Shown here: positions 55,701-64,000 of the stretch, piece by piece
Layout: every line of letters starts with the position of its first letter
Position numbering within the stretch: the first letter of the stretch is position 1
From: Alentia gelatinosa
Lineage: Eukaryota > Annelida > Polychaeta > Phyllodocida > Polynoidae
Length of the DNA stretch: 64,000 bases
Assembly: GCA_950022655.1 (NCBI GenBank)
Contig: OX465584.1
Span: 25,765,469-25,829,468, forward strand
Direction of reading: 5' to 3'
The notes under the pieces: generated by a model
What the model saw: only the letters and a program-made list of their open reading frames with translations
Told to the model about the DNA's origin: nothing
The model's database searches: none
Program-made: the position numbers and the translations under genes

Positions 55701-57049
55701 ACTCTGTGGAAATGTTGACATCGCGACAGATTCTCTTCGATTTATTCTTCAACTTACAATGAAAAGGGAAGTAAAAATGATGTCTATATCACCACTTGGT
55801 CTCTATCGAAGGACTTATTTATTTCTGCTTAGGATTTACTCAACTTTTTTCGCAATCTAATACTTCAATAGACACATATTTACCTGGAAATCATGTGATT
55901 AATGAACAATTGTACAATGCAAATATTTAGAGTCGGATATCTGTGTCATTATATTCAATCCGTCTTATTGGTGTCATAATAAGGTTCCTCAGTGTATTGC
56001 ACTTCTGTGTATGATGTACTGACTGGAAACGACAGTTTCAAACTACTGCCATTAATCAATGATTGAACCGAGAACACGATGTTAAGATGAAGATAACGGA
56101 ACAAAGTGATAAGGGAAAATAGAAGCAAAAGGGGAGGGGTGTGTGTACTAGAGAGGTTGTTGTATGAGCTGTATGACGGATATTTTTGTTGTGTGTGCTG
56201 GGTCACTGTTTTCTATTATGTCTGGTGTTTGTTTTTTGTTTCTTTTTTATTTGCTAATCATCAATAAATTGAATACTTTAAGCATAACCATCTCTTATGT
56301 CATAGAGTCATCTCAATAACAGTGTATCAAGATGTAATGTATTGATATTTATCACCAACTAATCACGGAGTCTCCTTAGGGACTGTAATTCACAGAGTGA
56401 GATTACAGGTGCTCCTAATCTCCGGGAGATTACTGAAAAAAGTCCCTTGTGTACAAAGTAGTGTGTGAGAAGATCTGCAGTTATTTTGCATTTTCTTTGA
56501 TACTTTTAAAGTCTACTTCTTGTTACTGGTTGGTCGGAGGCTTACTCGCGGTAAAACCACATGGTAGTTACTCGTTACAGTCCCATTTTAAGGAGGATTA
56601 TACGATTTGATAAGCAACTTCTTCGTCTCCCCTGAAAGCATTACATTCTATCTGTAAACTGGGTGGCTTTTGAAATCTTGACACATTGGGCTTGCTCTGC
56701 ATTTACTGAGTTTCGATTCAGCCCATGTTAACTAGATCAAATGGTTTGCCAACATGGCGGACGAGCAAGGGGATAAGGTCAATATAACAAGCGAGGCCTG
56801 CATAATACCAGGTTTGACAAACCCAAATCTCCTGCAATTGAGGTGTTGCGAGTAGTTAACAACTAGCCTGAACTGACTGACCAAAGGCATCAGTATGGAC
56901 CAATTCCAAGAGTAAATGTCAGCTTTTCTCAATGAGAGGGAGAAAAAGCGTGCTATACCACACGGCCATCACCACTAAGATACCACTCCGCACAAATGTG
57001 TGTATCGAATCCTAAGTATTCAAACAAATTGATTCCCATCTTCCCGTGT
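52722..57049. other. Intergenic DNA downstream of SPT2, no gene recognised
   Basis: The first part must hold the SPT2 3'UTR, but I could not choose a poly(A) site. AT-rich, with no open frame above about 85 codons that resembles a protein, and no clear repeats. Confidence 0.5.
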
Positions 57050-57064
57050 ACCCCCCCCCCCCCC

Positions 57065-57335
57065 GAAATTTTCCCAAGAGTGGTCCGTTCCGCCTGAAAA
57101 TTCTCTAAAAAAGAAAGATCTCTTTACATGCCCTTGTTACCATATGTATGTCATTCAACAAAGCAACTATGTCCCTGAAAGAAAGAGAGCTCTTCAGAGG
57201 GCCCCCTGGACTCCAAAGAGGCACTTTTTCCCTAGAGACCTTGCAATCCTCACAAATAGCCTCAGATCAGTAACCATTCTGGTCCCAGAAACAAAACCCC
57301 TGGCAATCTTCCTATGTAGTCAGAGTGTATTAAGT
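57065..57335. repeat. Left part of a degenerate satellite, split by a LINE
   Basis: CCCTGGACTCCAAAGAGGC, GCAATCCTCACAAATAGCCTC and GGCAATCTTCCTATGTAGTC match the repeating phrases of 59.5-61.8 kb. Confidence 0.6.
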
Positions 57336-59460
57336 GCGCAAAGCCAAGTCGGATATTTTTAAAACTACTTTGGATGAAAATAGGCATAACTCTAAAAAAT
57401 TGTGATATGAACTAAAAAAGCTTACTAAAACCCCGTCTAATGCCTGTCCGGAAAGACTAATTGATCCTACAACTAAAAGTGAGGTGTTGGCTGAAGATGC
57501 AGCTGAATATCTCAATTCACATTTTTCCAGGGTCGGTAAAGTACCACTTGAACATTTTGTAAACCCCACAAATGTTACAAATTGCAATATAACTGCATCT
57601 ACACGTGACTATAAGGAGAAACTAAATGTAATGCCACCAGACTTCATAATAGATAAGAAGGACTTGTATGAACGTTTTACCAAAATAGCAACAACTAAAT
57701 CATCGGGACTTGAAGATGTTAGACCCTCGGTATTAAAAGAATTCATGATGATGACATTAGAGCAGTTTACTTTCTTATATCAAAGTTGTATGGACACAGG
57801 AGTTTTTCCTCAATCATGGAAGCTGGCGAATGTGGTTCCCCTACCAAAGGCCGGAACTGCTAGTGATCCAAACAATTGGAGACCTATTAGCCTCCTGCCT
57901 GTCCCTGGGAAGATTGCTGAAAAGCTTTTTCATTCATACCTCAACACTCACTTCGAAAACAATAATTTACTATGTAGTAGTCAATATGGCTTCCGTAAAA
58001 AGTTTGGTATGATTGACGCTGCTTACCATCTCATGAATGACCTTTATATAGCCCTTGACTGTAAAGAAATTGTATGTGCTGTATTTGTTGACTTGAGCAG
58101 GGCCTTCGACAGTGTGGACCATAACCTCCTCTTGGCTAAGTTATCTTGTTTAGAACTCTGAATCCAGCATGAAGACTGGCTCCGTTCCTATCTGAATAAT
58201 CGTAAACAGAGGGTAAAATTTTCTGGTTATACCTCTGGATGGGACAGTGTGGAATATGGAGTCCCTCAAGGATCTGTATTGGGCCCCTTGTTATTTATCT
58301 ATTTCATTAATGACATGGAAAGGGTACTTGGTCGTACCAAGTTCATCATTTACACGGATGATTTAGTAATATATAGCAGCGGTTGGGAAGTAGATGTAAT
58401 TATAGGTAATATACAAAGTGATCTTGATGAACTCATGGATTGGTTTAAACTAAACCAGCTAACTGTTAATACTAATAAAACAAAAGTATGTTGGTATATG
58501 CCACCCAACAAGTATAAGAACATAATACGCCCTAGACTATATGCTGGTTTAGCAATATTAGAGGAAGTAAGTTCATATTCATACCTAGGACTCAATATTG
58601 ACACCAGCTTGAGTTTAAATAAACTGTCAAAAAATTATCAGGCAGGTAAATGGAAAAATATTTATCTTACAAAAAAATCTGTCACCTTCTAACGACAATT
58701 GTAGCAACCAAGTTTTATAAACAAGCTATACTCCCTATCCTCGATTATACCGCTATATTTCTTGATGGTGCTAGTAGAGTTAATTTGGATAAGATGCAAC
58801 GTCTCCAGAATCACGCACACAGAATATGTCTGAGTGATCGCTGTATGGCCCACACTGTCGAAGGGCTGCACAATTGTACCGGGACCAAGTTTCTAGTGCG
58901 TAGGCGTACTGAGCTTCTGTTATCATTTATGAGAAAACAATATATTAAACTGTATGGAGATATTGATTTAATTTCTGATGCCAACTGCGATCAAACTAGC
59001 GGTAACGCAATCTTGGATACTGGTAGGACTTTACGATCACACTCTAAATTATTATTTAAGCAAAGCTGCCCTAGTAGTAATTTTTTTTTAAAGTCGCCGA
59101 AATAAGAGGAGAAAAGTTATGGAACATGCTACCTGAGTCAGTCAAGCGATCTCCTAGCAAGAGTAGTTTTAAAAATGCGGTATCAATGGTTGCTGTGTTG
59201 TAGACCGTGTTTATCACACACAGGAAGTTCAACATTTAGATGACTTGAATCATGTCATGACTATAGCTATATGCAGAGTAATCAAAACTCTAAGTTTCTA
59301 AATTTACTTCCTAAATGCAATTGGCATCTCAATCTAAAACATCATCTCATCTCATCAAATCCCAATAACCACTCATCTTGTATCAGTGTTGAATTATCAT
59401 GAATATTATAGGTAGTAACCATACTTTATATTATATAATTGTTACACTGTATATTATTAT
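57335..59460 (+). mobile_element. 5'-truncated LINE carrying reverse transcriptase
   Basis: Homology starts abruptly near 57335 (AKSDIFKTTLDENRHNSKK), so the endonuclease and ORF1 are absent, as is common for LINE copies. It contains the reverse transcriptase and its C-terminal extension, then a 3' tail with CATCTCATCTCATC near 59340. Flanked on both sides by the same degenerate satellite. Confidence 0.8.
57394..59105 (+). pseudogene. LINE reverse transcriptase, disrupted
   Basis: Reverse transcriptase blocks in order: KSSGLEDVRPSVLKEF, VVPLPKAGTASDPNNWRPIS, QYGFRKKFGMIDAAYHLMND, CAVFVDLSRAFDSVDHNLLL, GVPQGSVLGPLLFIYFINDM, then the active site read here as YTDD rather than the usual YADD/FADD, and DWFKLNQLTVNTNKTKV. 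The C-terminal part follows in another frame (AILPILDYTAIFLDGAS, MQRLQNHAHRICL). Breaks: TGA at 58159-58161, a stop near 57410, and a frameshift near 58640-58690. It is related to, but clearly distinct from, the RT at 10-13 kb (different sequence in every block), so the genome has at least two LINE lineages of this group. Not functional. Confidence 0.85.
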
Positions 59461-59469
59461 AACTATATT

Positions 59470-61832
59470 ATCAATAGATTGGCATGAAGTTTATTTGTAT
59501 ATAGTCCGGACGGACCAATGCTGTAATGGAAGACTATCTCACCTGAGGTGAATTGCTTGCAAAATGTAAAAAAAACCCAAAAAAACATCCCTTCCCGAAA
59601 ACAAAATCCTGGGTACAGTAAAAATGCAAGTGCTTCCGGGGGCTTCACCCCTGGACCCTGAGGATGGGATATGTTGTTAGCCCCCTTGCAACATTCCAAG
59701 ATGGCCTCAGTTATGTGACCCACTTCTTGGAACTAACTCTTGGATATGACTTGTATAATTTTTAACACACAAGTGTACCTAGGGACCGCTGGACCTCCTG
59801 GATGGGTTTTGCAACGGGTCTCCTGGCAATCTTCCCTTGTAGTTCCAGGTGTGTAAAGACCCTTCCTCTCTAAATAGAACTGGTAAAATGAAAGTGCTTC
59901 TAGCTGCTTTGCCACCTGGACCCCCAGGATTAGCTTTGCTGTTGGAAACCTGGATGTCCTTGCAGATAACCTAAGGTGTATGACCCCCCATCACTGAAAT
60001 TGAATCCTGGGGCTTCATCAGTGCACCCCAAGGAGGGTTATGCTACAGGAGCCCTAGCAATCTAGAAATACAACTGGTTCCAGGGGTTTCTTCACTCACT
60101 GAATTCTGAGGAGGAGTTTTGTTGCTGGAACACCTACCAAGTGTATAGCCACCCCAACCTGATGCAAAATCCTTGGAACATCTTGTTTATTCTATGATAT
60201 CCTAATGATTCCATGGGCTTTGCCCCCTGGACCACTAAGAGGAGGGTCAAAGCTTGCAGACCACCACAGGTCTTACAGGTGTAAACTCCTTTCAATATCC
60301 TGGGAACAGCTTGTATCATCCATAAATGTAAATGCTCCCCCTGACTTCACCCCCTTGACCCCACAGAGATGTTTTGTTACTTGACCCCTATGTCAATTAT
60401 TCAATCTAAAAATATTATCGAATCTATAAAAGCCAAGCACTTCAGGGCTTTGGCCCCTGGACCCCAAAGGAGCTACTTGCAATCTTCCTGGGTAGTCTCA
60501 GGTGTGTAACCCCTTCCTAAAACAGAATCATGGATATAGATTGCATATGTAATATCTGAAACCAAAGTGCTTCCAGGAGTTTTCCCCCTGGACCTCCCAG
60601 AGGTGCTATGCTTTAAGTCCTCTAGCAACATTCCAAGTAGTCTCCGATATGTAACAATCCCCTCTCCCTCAATCAAAATCAAACCAATTAAATCAAACAA
60701 AATCAGCTTGTAAAAGATCTACAACCAAAGTTAATCTTGAGGCTTTGCCTCCTGGATCCCGAGCAGGGTCTTTGCTGCTGGACCCCTTGCAAGCTACCCA
60801 TGTAATCTCAGGTGTATGGCTCCTTCTCCCCATAACACAATCCTAGATGCATAAAATCCAAATTCTTCCAGGTTTTCTGCCCCTGGACACCCCTCCCCCT
60901 CCCAACTGGGGCTTTGCTACTGGACCCCTGGCAATATTCCCAGATAGTGTCAAAATGCTGGATACAGCTTGTATAATCTACAAATTCTAAGTGCTGCTGG
61001 GGACTTTGCCACTGGACTCAGGACAATCTCCCCAGGTAGTCTCAGGTGTGTAAATTCCCTTCTCTAACACATAATCCATGGTACAGCTGTTATAAGTATA
61101 TAATCCAAATGATCACAGTGGCTTTGCCCCCTTGATCCCCACTCCTGGAAATGCAATCCTGGACACAGCTTGTATAACCTTTAGAGTCCAAGTGCTGCCA
61201 GGGGCATTTCTCTTGGACCCCCAGCAGGGACTGTACCACTAGACCCCATGCAATCTTCTCAGGTATTCTCAGGTTTGTATCCCCCCATCCCTGAAACAAG
61301 AACTTGGGGACAGCTTGTATAATCCATAAAATCCAGATATTTCCAGGGGCTTTGACACATGGACCCCAGGGGTGGGGGGGGGGGGGTTGTCCTACTAAAC
61401 CCCTGCCTACATTTTCAGATGACTCAGAGGTGTGGAACTCATGCTTTACAAATCAAAGTGATCTTGGAGGTTTTGCCCCTTGGACCCCCAGGAGGGGCTT
61501 TGCTGCTAGACCTCTGGCAATATTCCCAGATAGCTTAAGATATGTAATCCCCTTCCTGAAACAAAATCCTGAGGACAGTTTGCAAAATGTTTGTAATTAT
61601 AATAAGTTCCTCGAGGGGAGCGTTCATTATTTATGGCAGGGGTGTGTGGGGTTTCCTTGGCAAAACCTCCAAAATGAATTGCCCCTCCCTTGGAAATACC
61701 TCAAAATAAAATGATGTGTAACCCCCTCCTTTCAAGAAAATCCTAGGGACAGCTTGTGTAAGCTATGAAATCCAAATATTTCCAGGGGCTTTGTCTCCTT
61801 GACACCTAGAGGGGGCTTTGCTGCCAGACCCC
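59470..61832. repeat. Degenerate satellite, units ~150-200 bp
   Basis: A recurrent phrase order: GGGGCTTTGCCCCTGGACCC, AGGAGGGGCTTTGCTGCTGG, CCCCTGGCAATCTTCCCAG, GTAGTCTCAGGTGTGTAACC, ATCCTGGATACAGCTTGTAT, AATCCAAGTGCTTCCAGG. At least a dozen diverged units. Continues the 57.07-57.33 kb block. No gene. Confidence 0.75.
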
Positions 61833-61884
61833 TAGGCCACCACCGCAACCCATCGGCAGTTTGATGGGTTGCGGTGGTGGCCTA
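61833..61884. repeat. Perfect hairpin with 22-bp arms
   Basis: 61833-61854 (starting TAGGCCACCACCGCAACC) is the exact reverse complement of 61863-61884; the loop is GGCAGTTT. It sits at the right edge of the satellite. Confidence 0.9.
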
Positions 61885-63600
61885 AAAGCACTTACAGGCC
61901 TCAATGATGAAATCCAGCTTGATTTAGGGACCAGCGGAGCTTGCGCCATCTTTGAATTGGGGAGGCTTGTCTCAGGGTATCTGTGGTTTCAGCGGATTCA
62001 CTTTGGCTCCCTATACGACCAATAAGCACAACTCTATGGGACTTCCGGTCACCGCACTGGACGATGGTGCCTCACAGTGGTTGGCTAGGACTAGGATTTG
62101 GGAACTCTTAAGCACATCACACACTCTAAAAATGTGCAATATTTCAGGTTTAAATAAACCTTTTTCTCTCCAATTTTTTCTCAGAGTTCTAATTAATCGG
62201 TGAACACTTCTCTTTATGATAGTGTAAAAGGATATTATTCATTTGCCACTTGTTATTCCACAACAGCTTTGGCCCAGATCGTTGTGTGTTTTGAGACACG
62301 TGGCCAAGTAGGTCGAGCGTATTTGCAAAAGGAATGGCCGCTAGTGTAACACAAAGTAGAGCCAGGAAGTAGACCTCGGAGACTACTTTTTAGCGTTTAC
62401 ATGCTGCCGCAATCTTTCCCCGAGAGCTTACTACTTGCGTTATAAAACCATACTGTCATCATTGACAGAGACTTTATTAAGGTAAGTCAGCATACATGTA
62501 CATCACTTTGTAGACACTCTGCTTGGATGGTGAAAAACGATGTCATGACCGAGTAGCTGACTGAGTGACTGGCGTGGGTGATTTATGACTGCAGGTCGGT
62601 CGGCCAGTGGAAAATAGCTAGGCTCTTAGAGTTTCTCGGACTAGTCCGAGATGTGGTAGTACGAGATCAGTAGAGGTCTACATTCCTCTAATTGTAGGTG
62701 TACCTGACAGAGAGGGAACGCCAGCTCGGGCCGTTAATAATTCTGTAATTGCGAGTAAGAATTCTGTACTGTGACTCAGTGTGAGTGGTGGTGGAGGCAG
62801 TAGTACAGGGTGCCAACTCCCTGCTGGAGTAGGGTGGGTCTAGTTTGGAGGTCAGTGAGGAGTATTTCCCTATACAAATACACGAGTATAGGGTCGGACG
62901 AGTGCCGCTTGCGCAACTCATACATAGAATTTTGCCTGAAATCATTGCACAACCATTTTACGTAGGTATAGTTTATGGGGTTGCATACGTTAGAGCATGT
63001 TTCTATGGAAATGGTATTGCAGAAGTTATGTTTTTTTATATTCAAGTATATTCAACGACGTTATAAGCGTTCATCCGTTTGCCAGGCATAAAATGGTCTA
63101 CTGACCAAGTACTTCATTCTGATCCAATATTAGGTGCATTTCACTTTTACTCTTATTTTGAATCGGCTTCTAACCTTTGTGTTTCTAGGCTTAACCTATC
63201 CCAGTAGTTACATCCAATATACAATGGAGAGTGTCCATATTTCTCATTTCTGGGCATGTCTTATCCTAATCTTTGTGTGAGCTGTGAAAGCATCCCCTGT
63301 TTTGTTAGTACCCGGCTAGTCCACTAGGTGGAGTATCATCTACTCACTTGGTCACTCCCCAAGCATAAACCAGGGAGCTGCTCTCCACCACTGGAGATGG
63401 AGGCTGGGAATCAGGCCACACAGACCAGTTTCTACTTTCAAGTAACTTTGAAGTGGAAGAAGGCCCTTTCTCAACTTGAGGATTCTTCAAAGGACATGCT
63501 GACCATTTAGCTAATGAGAGGTGGTTGGTGGAGGAATCATGATTAAGCAGTGATCTGTTTGGTTTCCACTGTTTGTGTGTGGGTTTTTTCCTGTATCCTT
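61885..63600. other. No gene recognised; probable LTR body in the right half
   Basis: A MITE-like inner segment (TATCTGTGGTTTCAG, ACTTTGGCTCCCTATA) lies near 61976-62020 and a 16-bp palindrome CTCGGACTAGTCCGAG at about 62635-62650. No protein is recognisable. Confidence 0.4.
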
Positions 63601-63609
63601 CATACCATA

Positions 63610-63730
63610 CCATGAATAAATAGCCATTATAACCAAACCTCATCTCGCAACCTATTCTTTTTATTCTAGGTGCGACTAACTTCACGCTATCACTCAGTTG
63701 GTCCGTCACATTTTGGTGGCAGCGGTGGGA
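63610..63730 (+). mobile_element. Probable 5' LTR end and primer-binding site
   Basis: AATAAA at about 63616, then a sequence ending GGTCCGTCACA (63700-63710), immediately followed by TTTTGGTGGCAGCGGTGGGA. A TGG-starting motif directly after a CA terminus is the usual layout of an LTR followed by its primer-binding site. A plus-strand frame (GVRFYGIGYGMVGERYEPYT-like, from about 63730) follows but is short. The element would continue beyond the right edge. The LTR start was not located. Confidence 0.35.
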
Positions 63731-64000
63731 TGAGGTTCTATGGTATTGGCTATGGTATGGTAGGGGAAAGGTATGAACCCTACACACGGATGACGCAGGA
63801 CGGGGAGGAGTGGACAGCCGCGGGGCAGACAGGTTGGTGCAGTGCTCCTTTGGAGGTGAAGCAAGGCAACAGTTAATCGGTCATACTGCAGCAGCGAGGG
63901 TGTCCTACAAATAGATGGCCAGCAACCACTGTCATTCTCATGTGTCTGCTGATATTTTGTCAACATCTCTTATAGCCTAATGATTTTATGGTTAACAGAG

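Overview
This window is nuclear DNA from an animal, most likely a marine invertebrate. It has spliced genes with GT-AG introns, no operons or Shine-Dalgarno sites, AT-rich intergenic DNA, and a dense, nested load of transposable elements and satellites. The two intact host genes are clearly metazoan. I cannot fix the phylum from the sequence; a lophotrochozoan or an invertebrate deuterostome would both fit.

Host genes. The conserved core is at 39.6-52.7 kb. Two genes sit head to head with start codons 211 bp apart. On the minus strand is a complete six-exon lin-7 homologue (L27 plus PDZ scaffold, 199 aa). On the plus strand is a complete six-exon SPT2/SPTY2D1 homologue (histone H3-H4 chaperone, about 626 aa). 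The gap between them contains ETS-like, YY1-like and M-box-like motifs and looks like a bidirectional promoter. At the left edge (0.2-2.1 kb, minus) are exons of a MADF-domain gene with a stop and a frameshift. Next to it (3.2-4.8 kb, minus) is a two-exon gene of unknown function with one in-frame stop.

Mobile elements. 7.5-9.4 kb holds a decayed Ty1/copia element. 9.8-16.0 kb holds a nearly full-length LINE on the minus strand that carries, in 5'->3' order, a coiled-coil/RRM-type ORF1, a NADAR domain in the same frame, a separate SGNH-hydrolase ORF, and an endonuclease/reverse-transcriptase ORF; this is the most interesting system in the window. 22.0-25.4 kb is a decayed DNA transposon with roughly 250-bp terminal inverted repeats. 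26.8-30.9 kb is a decayed Gypsy element. 34.45-38.39 kb is a 3.9-kb foldback element with long inverted termini and a 7-bp target duplication, filled with nested repeats and palindromic minisatellites. 57.3-59.5 kb is a 5'-truncated LINE inserted in a degenerate satellite (57.1-61.8 kb). A tRNA-derived SINE (25.5 kb), several MITE families and a probable 5' LTR end (63.7 kb) complete the picture.

Satellites. 16.7-19.0 kb combines a roughly 200-bp satellite, two minisatellites and an inverted satellite copy. The GAGGGGCAGTATGGTG minisatellite recurs at 37.4-37.96 kb as a large hairpin. A run of about 43 copies of TCCC lies in an SPT2 intron. Large remaining stretches (19.9-22.0, 31.5-34.4, 52.7-57.0 kb) hold no gene that I can support.
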